Numbered from the stretch's first letter, positions 17,331 through 28,200 are shown. The stretch: 64,000 bases of DNA from Geosporobacter ferrireducens (GCF_001750685.1 NZ_CP017269.1:3389416-3453415), one strand, 5' to 3'. Made by a program: numbers and translations. Notes: generated by a model not told the origin, from the letters alone.

Positions 17331-17447
17331 ATGATTTCAAATGGAATTTTAGATATATCTGGAATAGGGATTTTCATCCAAATTGTTAATACGCTACTAT
17401 ATATTTTTATTGGCTATTTGCTTTATAGAATATTCAAGAAGTTATAA
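17331..17447 (+). CDS. Small single-pass membrane peptide
   Basis: 38 aa: a short polar start (MISNGILDISG), one hydrophobic segment (IGIFIQIVNTLLYIFIGYLLY) and a basic tail RIFKKL. ATG at 17331 with AAAAGGGG upstream, 15 bp after the secreted-protein gene, so it is probably co-transcribed. The shape is like small membrane-active or holin-like peptides, but the function is unknown. Confidence 0.55.
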   Translation: MISNGILDISGIGIFIQIVNTLLYIFIGYLLYRIFKKL

Positions 17448-17547
17448 TGTATAAGTATATACAGAGAATAACTATGATATCTTAAATAATAGAAAGAATG
17501 GATTACCTAATTGATGTGAAGAAAAAGTTTAGAATAAAAGTTTGAAG

Positions 17548-17577
17548 AAAAAGGGCGTTGCAAATAGCCCTTTTTCT
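17548..17577 (+). terminator. Rho-independent terminator
   Basis: Stem AAAAAGGGC (17548-17556) and GCCCTTTTT (17567-17575), loop GTTGCAAATA, T-rich 3' side. It ends the secreted-protein/small-peptide unit and separates it from the IS3 remnant. Confidence 0.75.
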
Positions 17578-17665
17578 TTGCCGTAGGGCAAGTGGAGACG
17601 GCCTAGCTGTATAATGGACCCATAGATTTGACACAAAAAACGTTAGAATAAGTTATAATGAAACT

Positions 17666-17998
17666 ATGAGAAAACGAAGACAATTTATCCCAGAAGAAAA
17701 ATCTAAAATAATAATGGAGCTAATCCAAGGAGAAAAAACACTCTCAGAAATCTGCTCTATCTATGAAATCCATTCAAACCAGATTCTAAGATGGAAAAAG
17801 CAATTCTTAGATAATATGGCGAATGCATTCAAAGGTGCAGATGACAAAGCTAATAAAGAACAACAGCAACACGAGGCAGAAAAGGAGTCATTAATCAAAA
17901 AAATTGGACAATTAACCATAGAGGTTGATTGGTTGAAAAAAATCTGGCCGCAAGTAAATCTGTTGAAGAACGTAAAAGTATGCTGGAGCCTGACTTGA
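17666..17998 (+). pseudogene. IS3-family transposase OrfA (frameshifted end)
   Basis: 110 aa. The first 90 residues are an IS3-type OrfA with a helix-turn-helix (FIPEEKSKIIMELIQGEKTLSEICSIYEIHSNQILRWKKQFL) and a leucine-zipper-like coiled coil (IKKIGQLTIEVDWLKK). After WLKK the frame leaves the family consensus, and the proper continuation (ASKSVEERKSM) is found in another frame, so one base has been lost or gained near 17940. Confidence 0.8.
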
Positions 17999-18267
17999 AG
18001 AGAATATCCATCAAAAGGCAGTGTGATGTGTTACAGATCAATCGAACCGGAACATACTAGCAACCCAAGCCAAATGATAGTTCTCAAACCCTTCTGATGC
18101 AATTAATTGTTCTAATACACATGAAGCCTCCTTACTACGGCTCGCGCCAAATGGTTCAAGAATTAAAGGGGTTTGGATTTAACAAGAATAAATTTTACGT
18201 AATGTGGATCCTATTCCAAAAAATCATCAATAAGAGTCATGAGATTACTTGTAATAAGTTTCCTTGA
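17940..18267 (+). pseudogene. Truncated IS3-family OrfB remnant
   Basis: In the frame of position 17980 the text reads SVEERKSMLEPDLKR, ISIKRQCDVLQINRTGTY, a TAG at 18058, then PPYYGSRQMVQELKGFGFNK, all typical of the N-terminal part of IS3 OrfB. The DDE catalytic core is missing. The element is dead. From 18268 to 18516 the DNA is AT-rich with no feature I can support. Confidence 0.75.
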
Positions 18268-18516
18268 AATAAATAAGAATCTAAACAAAATGGGTATTCT
18301 TAGAAAGTTCTTGCATAATTATTCAATAAGCAAATAAATTCATAAAGAAAAGAGTATTACATAATCTTAGAGTCTAAAATCTAAATCTATAATAGAGATA
18401 ATAGTTATATTTACAAATTGATCTGGTTAGTCAGAATAAAGCATAGAGCTTGGAGATTTTGCTGTTAGAGCATATTCTCGGAACTAAAAACTAAAATATA
18501 AAAAAGAGGTGATGAT

Positions 18517-18774
18517 ATGTTCTATCTTTTAAAGGCAATATTTTTTTTAGGGGCAATGATTAGTCCTATTTTGCTACTTTACTCAGCTATTACATTGTTT
18601 ATTAAAAGAGATAAGCATGTTTCTTTTAAATATACATTTTTAAATACAATTTTTTTCTTTTTAGGGTATGGTTTTTCTACTAAGCCGAAGGGCAGTTTGA
18701 TTTACTTGATCTTTATTTTGATAGCAATTGGATTAAATAGTTTTGTTATTGTGAAGGAATTTAAAAGAGAATAA
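18517..18774 (+). CDS. Small three-pass membrane protein, unknown
   Basis: 85 aa with three hydrophobic stretches (FLGAMISPILLLYSAITLF, FLNTIFFFLGYGF, IYLIFILIAIGLNSFVIV). AGAGGTGATGAT directly before ATG 18517 is a good binding site. No family recognised. Possibly cargo of the decayed mobile region. Confidence 0.55.
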   Translation: MFYLLKAIFFLGAMISPILLLYSAITLFIKRDKHVSFKYTFLNTIFFFLGYGFSTKPKGSLIYLIFILIAIGLNSFVIVKEFKRE

Positions 18775-18777
18775 AGA

Positions 18778-18806
18778 AGGCAAACCAGGACGGTCCCTGC
18801 TTGCCT
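18778..18806. repeat. REP-like hairpin next to RAYT gene
   Basis: Stem AGGCAA (18778-18783) and TTGCCT (18801-18806) with GGACGGTCCC in the loop. The GGACGGT core recurs as ACCGTCC at 49541 inside another small hairpin and as ACCGTCCC near 28370. REP-associated transposases lie beside such hairpins, and here the transposase remnant begins 45 bp downstream. Confidence 0.55.
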
Positions 18807-18850
18807 CCGTTGACAGTAACAATAAACTGCGTGTGTGGGGGTGAAAGGAC

Positions 18851-19382
18851 ATGCCTAGACAAGCAAGAGAAAAAGGAGAATTTTGAACCTATCATATAAT
18901 TCAAAGAGGTAATGATAGGAATAACATATTTTTATCAGATAGTGACAAAACTCGATTTGTTGACACGTTGCTTAAAATGAAAAATAAATATAATTTTATC
19001 ATTTATGCTTATTGCTTGATGGATAATCATGTCCACCTATTTGATGAATGACAATGGAAATGACATATCGAAGTTTATAAAGAGCATTAATGTGAGCTAT
19101 GTATTATACTTCAATCGGAAGTACAGAAGATGTGACCACTTTTTTCAAAATCGTTTCCTAAGTGAGTTGGTATTAGACGACAATTATTTAATGCAAGTAA
19201 GTAAATATATACATAATAATCCAGTCAAGGCAGGTATGGTGAAAAACCGGAAGACTATATATGGAATATGGAGCAGTTTTTCTATCTACCTGGATAATAG
19301 TAAATCTGATTTAGTAAATACAAGTAGAATACTTGGACACCTTAAACGAGGCAAAAGTAAACAAGGGCAGTATAAATTGTAA
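18851..19382 (+). pseudogene. REP-associated tyrosine transposase (RAYT), broken
   Basis: From ATG 18851 (GGGGTGAAAGGAC upstream) the text is MPRQAREKGEF, TGA (18884), YHIIQRGNDRNNIFLSD, then YAYCLMDNHVHL, the HUH motif of the TnpA_REP/Y1 family. One extra T near 19044 shifts the frame; the rest continues in the next frame (KFIKSINVSYVLYFNRKY, HFFQNRF, YIHNNPVKAGMV), including the second family block with the catalytic Tyr region. Two lesions make it non-functional. Confidence 0.85.
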
Positions 19383-19509
19383 GAAGTTAGACTTAGTAGA
19401 AAAAAGAAAATCTTTATTATGGGAAAGAAGGAACGCAGGTTAGGGATGGTTGTCGTCAAAAGCATTCCTCTAGTACCCTAAAGGGATAGTGGTTTCCTGC
19501 TAAGATTGT

Positions 19510-19731
19510 ATGAATAATGTAAATGAAAATTTTGAAAAAAATATACACACATTTCGAAGAAGTGTGATATACAGTTTAATTTTTACTATTTTAGAAGCAG
19601 CATACATTATTTATATTATAGCAATTGGTATTGTAATACCTGGAATAGGTATAATATGTTCACTTCTTGGTGCTCACTTAGGCAAAAATATTGTGGATCT
19701 ATATATAATTTATAAAAAACCAAAGTCATAA
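19510..19731 (+). CDS. Small two-pass membrane protein, unknown
   Basis: 73 aa with two hydrophobic segments (VIYSLIFTILEAAYIIYIIAI and IVIPGIGIICSLLGAHLG). No clear ribosome binding site before the ATG, which lowers confidence. A terminator follows at 19772. Family not recognised. Confidence 0.4.
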   Translation: MNNVNENFEKNIHTFRRSVIYSLIFTILEAAYIIYIIAIGIVIPGIGIICSLLGAHLGKNIVDLYIIYKKPKS

Positions 19732-19771
19732 TATTTAATAGTTTAAACTAAAAATTAAAAATAAGGATAAC

Positions 19772-19802
19772 AAAAAAAGTCCTACTTTGAGGACTTTTTT
19801 AT
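19772..19802. terminator. Bidirectional terminator
   Basis: Stem AAAAAAGTCCT / AGGACTTTTTT with loop ACTTTG; T-tracts on both strands. Confidence 0.8.
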
Positions 19803-19906
19803 AAGTCAAAAGGGACGGCAGAATGTGTGGTTATTCCGCTAATATAATCAGAAAAGGGGTTATAAAAACTCACCTACAAAATGAAATAGGGTCTTCAAAA
19901 AACATC

Positions 19907-19949
19907 AAGGCCTAAACTTTAGATATTAACTAATGTTTAGGCCTTATTT
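19907..19949. terminator. Terminator of the sigma/anti-sigma operon (convergent hairpin)
   Basis: 11-bp perfect stem AAGGCCTAAAC (19907-19917) and GTTTAGGCCTT (19935-19945) with a T-rich 3' side on +, and an A/T-rich side on -. Together with 19772 it covers the convergent gap 19732-20073, which holds no gene I can see. Confidence 0.65.
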
Positions 19950-20073
19950 TAAGGGGCAAGCTTGCGATTGAGCCCTTTAAGAAATATACTTAACCCATTG
20001 ATAAACCCTCTTTTAAACATCATTGACAGAGCCTAAAGCTTCAGCTTCAAGCTGGATTAACTTTTTAAAATGA

Positions 20074-21600
20074 CTATTCTACATCTAACGTTAGATTGTA
20101 TTCATCCATAAAAACATATCTAGGATGTACTACATATAATTTTAACGCTCCATTATCAGACTTTTCCAACATATAGTTAATGGCTTTTATTCTTCCCTGC
20201 TCATCGAATTCTTCAAACCAACCTTCTGATTTTCTCCTAGTTAACTTTACGCCAACCAATTGTTGGTTTTCATTTGGATTTTTATACTTTAGATTAACCT
20301 TTAAATGACCATACTCGTTTTCCTGTCCTGATACAATTTTTTCTACACTTTCAACCATTACGCTGCCATTTTTAAAGGCAATCTCTTTATTTATTTCAAC
20401 TACCTCTCCTTCTTTAGGAATCGGCAGTGTGATTTTTTCTTCTTCATTTGACTCCACTACTACAAAGGGGATATGAAGGAGAAACTCTTTTGATCCATCA
20501 CTTATATCAAAGGTATAGGCTGCATTCAGGTCACTTCCATAAGACCCCGGCAATGTATAATCCTTATTTCCATTCTCCGTTTTCAATGTCAGCTTTTTAC
20601 CGAAGTACTCCATTTCATATTCATTATAAAAACTGATCAGATTGTATTCTGAATGGTTTATAGGATATACATTTACCTGCAATTGATTACTTGCTATCGA
20701 TGATATAGCGGTTAAGCTTATATTATTATGGATGCCTGTGGCTCCGATTTGGTCCAGGCTATTATATTGATCTAATGTTACTAACTGAAAATCTGCAGTG
20801 ATATCAAAATCTTCATATTGGAGGGTATAGACTTTAGAGGGATGAATGTTCTTTTCTTCTAACTCAAAGGTTGCAGAAAAATAGGATGTTAGGCCGCCTG
20901 CGCTGCTTCCCCCGGACATCTTGTATTTTTCATTATCTACCATAAGATAAATATTGGGTTCTACCAATTTATCTTCTTTTTTTATTTGCTCCCATTCTTC
21001 TTCCTTCTCCAACATAAATTGTTCTTCTGTGCAGTTCTTTCTCTCAAAGCTAAAATTAACGGTGATACAATCCTTTGTGGCTACTGCGCTTAAGACCTTT
21101 AAAATTCCCTGGTCTGTTTCTACACTTTCACATTGTTTTAATTGATATAAAATATCTTGATTATCCTCAACAATTCCTACACCAGGAATCAATCCAAACA
21201 TTTTGCTGAATGCATGTACAATGCTGTCGCTATTTTTCCAAGCAAATAGGCATACTAAAATTACAGCTGCTGAAGCGGCATAGACTTTCCATCTAGCATT
21301 TTTCTTTTTTGATCCTTTGCCGCGGCTATCCTTCAATTCTTTTCTCTTGCCCTGCACCTCTTCATAAATGCTGCGGTCTTTTTCTATTGCTATATCTTTC
21401 TCAGTGCTTTTATTCATTCCAACCTTTAAAGCAACTCTTTCTTTAATATCCTGCACATATTCCTTATCCAAATGTAGACAATCTATAGAATAACCTTCTA
21501 ATAATATTTGTGTCTCTTCTATATCTAATTCATTCATGAAATCAGTGACTTTCGCATCTATATCCTCCTCACTTAGCAAGCAAATTTTCTTCTCTTCCAT
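20074..21600 (-). CDS. Membrane-bound anti-sigma factor, DUF4179-like
   Basis: About 508 aa. The N-terminal 100 residues are cytoplasmic and charged. One membrane segment lies near residue 110 (VYAASAAVILVCLFAW), then about 380 residues outside, beta-rich, of the DUF4179 type found in clostridial anti-sigma proteins. ATG at 21600 has GGGAGG upstream; the earlier GTG lies inside that site. It overlaps the sigma gene by 32 bp, so the pair is translationally coupled and the protein presumably holds that sigma factor at the membrane. Confidence 0.8.
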   Translation of the reverse strand: MEEKKICLLSEEDIDAKVTDFMNELDIEETQILLEGYSIDCLHLDKEYVQDIKERVALKVGMNKSTEKDIAIEKDRSIYEEVQGKRKELKDSRGKGSKKKNARWKVYAASAAVILVCLFAWKNSDSIVHAFSKMFGLIPGVGIVEDNQDILYQLKQCESVETDQGILKVLSAVATKDCITVNFSFERKNCTEEQFMLEKEEEWEQIKKEDKLVEPNIYLMVDNEKYKMSGGSSAGGLTSYFSATFELEEKNIHPSKVYTLQYEDFDITADFQLVTLDQYNSLDQIGATGIHNNISLTAISSIASNQLQVNVYPINHSEYNLISFYNEYEMEYFGKKLTLKTENGNKDYTLPGSYGSDLNAAYTFDISDGSKEFLLHIPFVVVESNEEEKITLPIPKEGEVVEINKEIAFKNGSVMVESVEKIVSGQENEYGHLKVNLKYKNPNENQQLVGVKLTRRKSEGWFEEFDEQGRIKAINYMLEKSDNGALKLYVVHPRYVFMDEYNLTLDVE

Positions 21601-22153
21601 ATTGCACACCTCCCAACAAAAATTTAAGTTTCTTTAAACCCCTGGAAATTTTTTTATCCACTGTATTATCCCGTAAGTTCAATGCATCGGCAATCTCTTT
21701 CGTTTTTTGACCCAAATAATACCTTCTAACAAAGATCTCTTTATCCGGCTCCCCAAGAGAATCAATGGCTTGCAATAAAACTTTCTTTTCTTCCTTTTTT
21801 AACATATCGTGCTCTAGGTCTGTCTTGCAATCTTGATATTCCATCAACTCCCCATTTATGCCAATATTACTGGCGACTCGGACTAATTTACGATACAAAT
21901 CAACTGCTTTATGATGTGCGATCATTGCCAGATAAACTTTTACAGAGCCTTTATCTAAATTAATCCGGTCAATTTGTTGATAGAATGCCATGAAAACATC
22001 GCTAACACATTCTTTGGCATCTTCTGTCGTTCCAACGGTAGATATTTTTCCATATACGATGGTATAAATTAAGTCTACGTACTGTTCTATGACATATTCC
22101 AGTCCTTGTTCCGGGTTCTTTTTACATTCATTCAGCAATTCTATATCCTGCAA
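21569..22153 (-). CDS. ECF-type RNA polymerase sigma factor
   Basis: About 194 aa with sigma region 2 (YVIEQYVDLIYTIVYGKI, DAKECVSDVFMAFYQQ, AHHKAVDLYRK) and region 4 (DKEIFVRRYYLGQKTKEIADAL, DNTVDKKISRGLKKLK). The start is best placed at TTG 22153, which has AAGGAGG seven bases upstream; the open frame extends to a GTG at 22189 with no site. Signal and regulon are unknown. Confidence 0.85.
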   Translation of the reverse strand: MQDIELLNECKKNPEQGLEYVIEQYVDLIYTIVYGKISTVGTTEDAKECVSDVFMAFYQQIDRINLDKGSVKVYLAMIAHHKAVDLYRKLVRVASNIGINGELMEYQDCKTDLEHDMLKKEEKKVLLQAIDSLGEPDKEIFVRRYYLGQKTKEIADALNLRDNTVDKKISRGLKKLKFLLGGVQYGREENLLAK

Positions 22154-22280
22154 GTTTTCTACCTCCTTTTCCCTTTTTAAACTTTTCACTTATTAATTCG
22201 TTATAATATTTTATTGCCTGACCAATATTTTAAAAATTTTTCGTTCAATCACAGATTTTATGAAAAAACAGTCAGCCATA

Positions 22281-22312
22281 AGAAAAAAACCAACATTCAA
22301 TGTTGGCTTTTT
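22281..22312 (-). terminator. Terminator of uppP
   Basis: Stem CCAACATT (22290-22297) and AATGTTGG (22299-22306) with A-tract on the left, which is a T-tract in the leftward transcript, just after the uppP stop. Confidence 0.8.
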
Positions 22313-22314
22313 TA

Positions 22315-23145
22315 CTATCTGATTAGATTTAAAATAACAATGGCACTTCCTATTGTCCAGGTATAATAGGAAAAATAGTAGAGTTTTTCCTTTTTAATAA
22401 AATTAATTAAAGTCCTTATAGCAAGAACTCCGGCTATAAAGGAAGCGAAAATACCTGCAAGAAGAATGGAAAAGGTCATATCTCCTGTACCATGGGCGAT
22501 AGCATCTTTTGCCTCTAATAGTACTGCCCCTCCTATGGAAGGGATAGAAATGAGAAAGGAGAATTTAGTAGCTAACTCCTTGTTAAAGCCTCTAAATAAA
22601 GAGCCTACAATCGTAGAGCCGGAACGGGAGATCCCAGGAGTAATGGCAAACCCTTGAAAAAGTCCAACGATAACAGCATCTACCCAGTTCATTTGCTTGA
22701 TATTTCTTTTACCGCTATGAACCCTTTCAGCTGTCCATAGGAGCGTACCCGTTATGATTAGGGAAAAGCCGATAATGAGTTGAGATCTGTAAAAGCCTTC
22801 GAAAATATCCTTAAGAAAGATTCCCATCAAGCCGGTAGGGATCGTAGCTATAATGATTAAAATCCCCAGCTTTCTATGATCATTGTTTATTTTGAAGCCT
22901 TTGCCTTTAAAAACATCAAAAATCATCAAGATGAATTCCTTACAGATTAAAAAAATATCCGATGAATATACAAAGAAGACAGAAATAAGCGTGCCAAGGT
23001 GAAGCATCACTGTCAAAAACAGTATTTTGTCTTCAGGCGTATTTAATAGATGCTGGGCAACGGATAAATGACCTGAGCTGCTGACGGGTAAAAATTCTGT
23101 CAATCCCTGGACAATTCCTAATAGAATGGCTTTAAAAATTGTCAA
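22315..23145 (-). CDS. uppP: Undecaprenyl-diphosphate phosphatase
   Basis: 276-aa polytopic membrane enzyme that regenerates undecaprenyl phosphate, the lipid carrier for cell-wall synthesis, and gives some bacitracin tolerance. Both active-site blocks are seen: LTEFLPVSSSGHL near residue 17 and FAITPGISRSGSTIVGSL near residue 165. The AGGAGG site overlaps the start region. Single gene with its own terminator, divergent from the tetR-RND operon. Confidence 0.95.
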   Translation of the reverse strand: MTIFKAILLGIVQGLTEFLPVSSSGHLSVAQHLLNTPEDKILFLTVMLHLGTLISVFFVYSSDIFLICKEFILMIFDVFKGKGFKINNDHRKLGILIIIATIPTGLMGIFLKDIFEGFYRSQLIIGFSLIITGTLLWTAERVHSGKRNIKQMNWVDAVIVGLFQGFAITPGISRSGSTIVGSLFRGFNKELATKFSFLISIPSIGGAVLLEAKDAIAHGTGDMTFSILLAGIFASFIAGVLAIRTLINFIKKEKLYYFSYYTWTIGSAIVILNLIR

Positions 23146-23317
23146 AAAAGCACCTCCTCTAAAATGTATGTAACCTAATCAATTATACCATAATGACAGT
23201 AAATGATTCCCTTACCAATAATGAATTTATTGTAAGAAATTAGAAACCGTTATAATGGTGCATTTTGGTTTGAAAATTTATCAATGAACGAATTTACAAA
23301 AACGAATAAAAGATTTC

Positions 23318-23346
23318 TTTACAAGAATATCCAGTTGCTATATAAT
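23318..23346 (+). promoter_or_regulatory. Sigma-A promoter of the tetR-RND operon
   Basis: TTTACA, 17-bp spacer, TATAAT, ending 30 bp before the tetR start codon. Confidence 0.7.
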
Positions 23347-23375
23347 AAAAATGAAAAAAGACTGGGGGGTCTTTA

Positions 23376-23978
23376 ATGCAGATACTAAAGGATGAAATTA
23401 ATGAAAAGATCCTAAAGGCAGCAAAAACCTTCTTCTTAGACATTGGTTTTGAAAAGGCATCTATGAGTATGATCGCCAAAGAGGCAGGCGTTAGCAAGAG
23501 TAACTTGTATAACTATTTTTCATCTAAGGAAGAAATTTTTTATGCTTTAACAGAAGAAGCTTATATACAAATCAACAATACCATGGAAAATCTGTTAAGG
23601 CATGATTCTGAAGACTGTTTTCAACTGGAAAAATTTACAGCATTGATGACAAAGGAACTGATTGTACTGCTGACAAAATACAGGGAAGAAATATTGCTCA
23701 TTTTGGATCGCTCTATAGGAACTAAATTTGAAAATGCCAAAGAGGAGATCATTCACCGACTAGAGAAACACATGAAGTGGGAATTCAAGCAGTACCATAT
23801 TACTTTGGAAAATGAGGACTGGTTTTTTGCCCACTATATATCAACCAGCTTAATAGAAGGCTTATTAGAAATTATCCGGCATAATCAAAGTGATATGTGG
23901 ATTCAGAATAATGTAAAGATGTTGGTGGGCTATTATATCTATGGGTATTCCTATTTTTTTGCTGATTCAATCAGCTAA
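23376..23978 (+). CDS. TetR-family regulator of the RND efflux genes
   Basis: 200 aa. Residues 8-55 are the TetR helix-turn-helix (AAKTFFLDIGFEKASMSMIAKEAGVSKSNLYNYFSSKEEIFYAL). The C-terminal ligand domain is not assignable. ATG with GGGGGG upstream. It precedes the adaptor gene by 78 bp on the same strand, so it probably represses the efflux operon and itself. Confidence 0.88.
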   Translation: MQILKDEINEKILKAAKTFFLDIGFEKASMSMIAKEAGVSKSNLYNYFSSKEEIFYALTEEAYIQINNTMENLLRHDSEDCFQLEKFTALMTKELIVLLTKYREEILLILDRSIGTKFENAKEEIIHRLEKHMKWEFKQYHITLENEDWFFAHYISTSLIEGLLEIIRHNQSDMWIQNNVKMLVGYYIYGYSYFFADSIS

Positions 23979-24056
23979 ATTTTTTTAATTAAAAACGACC
24001 GATTGGTTGTTATTGGTTTCTGAACAAATCTTCATAAGGAAAGGGGCAAAGAATAT

Positions 24057-25286
24057 ATGAAAAAGTTTTGGAGTGCGGTTACGAGCGGAATCCTTTTATT
24101 GTCTTTGTTGACTGGTTGTGCCGCCAGTGGGGCCGATGCAGAAGATGAAAGAATTGTAAAGCCTGTGGCAGTGATGACCCTGAGAGAGGAATCCAGGCCG
24201 GTTGCCCTTCAGTATACCGGGAGGATAGAAGCAAAGGAGATGATAAAATATTCCTTCAAAACTTCAGGAAGAATTGGAAAAGTATTTGTAGAAGAAGGTC
24301 AATCCGTAAAAAAAGGAGATCCCCTTGCGCTTCTGGAACAGGAAGAATTGAACTTTGCCCTGCAAGGAGCTAAGGCGCAGATGGATGCTGCAAAGGCTCA
24401 ATATGACAAAGCCTTCAACGGTGCAAGGGTTGAGGAGATAGAAATGGCAAAGCTGAATGCAGACAAAGCGCAAGAACAATATGAATTTGTGAAGGACTAT
24501 TATGAAAAAGCAAAAGCATTGTATGACAGCGGTGGAATCTCTGAACAGGCTCTAAAAGAAGCGAAATTGCAGCAAGATCAAGCGAAAGCTAGTTTAGAAC
24601 AGGTCCAGAAGGTATACAAAGTAACTCAAAGCGGTGCCAGGATAGAAGAACTGGAAGCGCTCTATCAGCAATATGAAGTGGCAAAAGCAAATTTTAACGC
24701 CAGTGAAAAACTGCTGGAGGATGCACTCATTTTGGCCGATTGCGACGGCTATGTAGTTGGTATTCCGGGAAAAGCCGGTGAAATTGCCGGAGCGGGTTAT
24801 CCGGTAGTGGTTATAGGCAGCGCAGCCTATAAGGGGCGTATTGGTTTAACCCAGGAGGATATTTCAAAAGTGGATGTGGGCAGTGAGGTAACGGTTTTCA
24901 TTAATGAACAACAAATAAAGGGAAGGATCACTACGATAGGTAAAATACCTGATGAAAAAACGCAAACCTACCCAGTGGATATTGCTTTGGACCACTGGGA
25001 GGAATTAAGTGTAGGAACAATCATCAAAGTCTCCATTCCAGTAGGTGAAGAGAATGGTATATGGGTTCCGGTTCAATATATACTCAATGATGGAGAAGAT
25101 TATGTTTTCATCGTAGAGGAGGGAAGGGCCAAGCGAAAAAATGTACAAATGACAAAAATCCAGGAAGATAAGGTTTTATTAGAAGGGCTGCAGGAAGGAG
25201 AAATATTGATTACAGAAGGGATCAAAGGCATTAAAGATGGATATGCGGTAGCCATGGATATTGATTTCAATGATGGCGTGCAGTAG
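24057..25286 (+). CDS. RND efflux adaptor lipoprotein (HlyD/AcrA family)
   Basis: 409 aa. Lipoprotein signal with lipobox LLTGC near residue 21. Then a split biotinyl-lipoyl domain (GRIGKVFVEEGQSVKKGDPLALL and DALILADCDGYVVGIPGKAGEI), a helical hairpin with two copies of a GARxEE repeat (NGARVEEIEMAKL, SGARIEELEALY), a beta-barrel and a membrane-proximal domain. The membrane-fusion part of the pump encoded downstream. Anchored to the outer face of the cytoplasmic membrane in a Gram-positive cell. Confidence 0.92.
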   Translation: MKKFWSAVTSGILLLSLLTGCAASGADAEDERIVKPVAVMTLREESRPVALQYTGRIEAKEMIKYSFKTSGRIGKVFVEEGQSVKKGDPLALLEQEELNFALQGAKAQMDAAKAQYDKAFNGARVEEIEMAKLNADKAQEQYEFVKDYYEKAKALYDSGGISEQALKEAKLQQDQAKASLEQVQKVYKVTQSGARIEELEALYQQYEVAKANFNASEKLLEDALILADCDGYVVGIPGKAGEIAGAGYPVVVIGSAAYKGRIGLTQEDISKVDVGSEVTVFINEQQIKGRITTIGKIPDEKTQTYPVDIALDHWEELSVGTIIKVSIPVGEENGIWVPVQYILNDGEDYVFIVEEGRAKRKNVQMTKIQEDKVLLEGLQEGEILITEGIKGIKDGYAVAMDIDFNDGVQ

Positions 25287-25297
25287 GGGGAAAGAAG

Positions 25298-28200
25298 ATG
25301 AAAAATTTAATAAGAATCGCTGTTGAACAAAGAAAAATTGTATTGTTTATGGCCCTGCTGGCCGCTATTTTGGGGATTTATAGCTATATGATGATTCCGA
25401 AACAGGAGAATCCCCATATAAAGGTAACGGCATCTATGGTAACAACTTTATACCCCGGAGCTTCGCCCCAGGATATGGAGGAGCTGGTTACCAAAAAGAT
25501 TGAAGATGCCGTATCAGAGATATCAGAATTTAAACAGGTTTCTTCAGAGTCTGCAAAAAATGTATCGGTGGTAATTGTTGAATATCATAATGACGCAGAT
25601 ATTGATAAGGCCAATCAAGCGTTAAGAGAGAAAATTAATCGTGTAAAAGGCCAATTGCCGAAAGGGTGCCTGGAACCGGAAATAGATACGGATTTGGCGG
25701 AGGCGGCTGGGATGTTGATCAGCCTTTCTGGAGAAGGATATACCTATGAGCAGCTGTCTTATTATGCTGAAGCAATAGAGGATGCTATTGCCGGAATAGA
25801 TGGGATCTATAAAACAAAACTGGTAGGGAATGTAGATAAGCAGATAACGGTAAAGGTGGATACAGATCGATTAAATCAGTTAGATCTGTCTTTCGGTGAG
25901 ATCAATCAAATACTCTATGCACAAAATGTGGAAATTCCAAATGGAGCTTTAGAGAATGAAGCCGGAAAACTCTATGTGAGGGCAAAGGGTTTTTATCAAT
26001 CGATAGAAGATATTAAAAATACGATTGTAGGGGTTTCGCCAGAAAATGGAGGCATCCTTCGGCTCAAAGATATTGCCACTATAGAGATGGAGCTGAAGGA
26101 AGATGTTGAGAAAACCAAGCAAGGGGAGCAGTCAGCAGTTATTCTCACCGGTTATTTCAAGGAAGATAAAAACATAATACCCATCGGAAAAAAAGTTAGG
26201 GAAACGTTAGAGAGCTTAAAAAAGAACCTGCCCCAGGATCTGATTTTAACAGAAGTAATCTTTCAGCCGGAAGATGTTCAGAAAAGCATGAAGGGTTTTA
26301 CTACCAACCTCATTCTAGGTATGGTTTTGGTTATAGTCGTTATATTTATTGGAATGGGTTTTAGAAATGCTTTGGTGGTTGCCATGGGTATTCCCTTTGC
26401 TGTAGCAGTGACCTTTATTGCAATGAAGGCTACCCAGGTAACCTTTCAAAGCGTTTCTCTAGCCGGCCTGATCATTGCTTTAGGAATGATTGTGGATAAC
26501 ACCATTGTCATCAGCGATGGAATAGCAGTCAGGTATTCCAATGGAGAAAGCAAGAGAGAGGCAGCCATCAATGCCACCGGCGCTGCAGCCATGCCTGTTT
26601 TCACCTCAACCTTAACCACCTTGGCCGCCTTTGTGCCTTTATTGTTCATACCGGGCGATGTGGGAAGTTTTTTATCCAGCTTGCCGAAGGTTGTTATTTA
26701 TGCATTGACAGCTTCCTTTATCTCCGCTGTTTTTGTGACACCAGCCCTACTGACTATGGTTATAAAAAGAAAAGAATCTACTGATAAGGGAACGGGGAAG
26801 ATCAAAGAAAGATTTATGGCCTTACTCCAATTGGGCATAAAAAGAAAAGGGAGAACATTGGCTGTGGCCCTCCTTTTATTCCTACTGACTGTTGGCGTTG
26901 TGATGCCCCAGCTAAAAGTAGCATTTTTTCCGAAGGCAGATAAAGATGTGCTTTATATTGACACCTTTGTTGAGAAGGTGGGAGATTTAAAGCACACAGA
27001 AAAAATAGCAGGGCAGATCAATCAATTGATGTTGGAAGAGCCGGAAATATTGGATGTAACAACGGGAATCGGCACTTCCATGCCCAAATTTTATACGACC
27101 ATGATGCCCTTTCCCAATAAAGAAAACTATACGCGGGCAATATTGAAGTTTGATATAAAAAAGAGCCGGCGGTTTAAGACAAAAACAGAACTTGCACTGT
27201 ATCTTCAAGAGAAATTAGATGCTCAAATGATTGGCGCTGCAGCCACGGTTAAGATGTTGGAAATGACTGATACGGAAACGCCTGTAGTCATAAGGGTGCT
27301 GGGCGAAGATATGAACCGGTTAAAAGCGGTCTCCTGGGAGCTTGAAAAGAGACTTAAAGATACTCCCGGAACCATTAATGTAAAGAGCAATGCCAGTGAA
27401 AATACTTTTGAATATTTAATAGATGCAGATACCGATAAGGCAGTTATGATGGGGATACTGAATTCCGATATCCAACAGGAGGTGAGTACGGCCCTTTTTG
27501 GCAGTAGAAATGCAGTATTCAGAAAGGCCGCCAAGGAATACGACATCCAATTAATAAGTAATATGAAGCGTGTGAATGAATTGGAAAACCTGGCTATCAA
27601 GTCCAGCATTACGGGGGAGAAGGTACTCCTTAAGCAGGTCGCCCAGATCAAATTGGAGCCCCAAATTGATAGCATAAGACGCTTTAAAAAGCAAAGGAGC
27701 GTTTTGGTAACCAGTGATGTTAAGCCTGGCTTTAGCCCTGTGGATGTTGAAAATCACATAGAGAATGTAGCGCTAAAAGATATAGATTTAGATGGCGTCA
27801 AAATCGTTTTTGATGGAGAAAGGGAAAAAATTGGAGAAAATTTTTCCAATATGGGTGCTTTGGGAATTTTAATCTTCTTTCTGATCTATAGTATACTGCT
27901 TATAGAATTTCAATCCTTCATTGAGCCCTTTATCATTCTGCTGACGGTGCCCCTCTCCTTGATTGGTTCTATGCTTGGACTCTGGATATTTAGAAAACCC
28001 CTATCACTGACGGCCCTTCTTGGTGTGATTAGTCTAATGGGAATCGTAGTAAACAATGCCATTTTACTAATTGACTACATTAAAGATGCCAGAAAACAGG
28101 GAGATGGAAGTGAAGAGGCTTGCATCAATGCCGTGAATCTGCGGTTTAGGCCCATCATGCTCAGCTCCATCACAACGCTGATGGGCTTAGTACCTTTGGC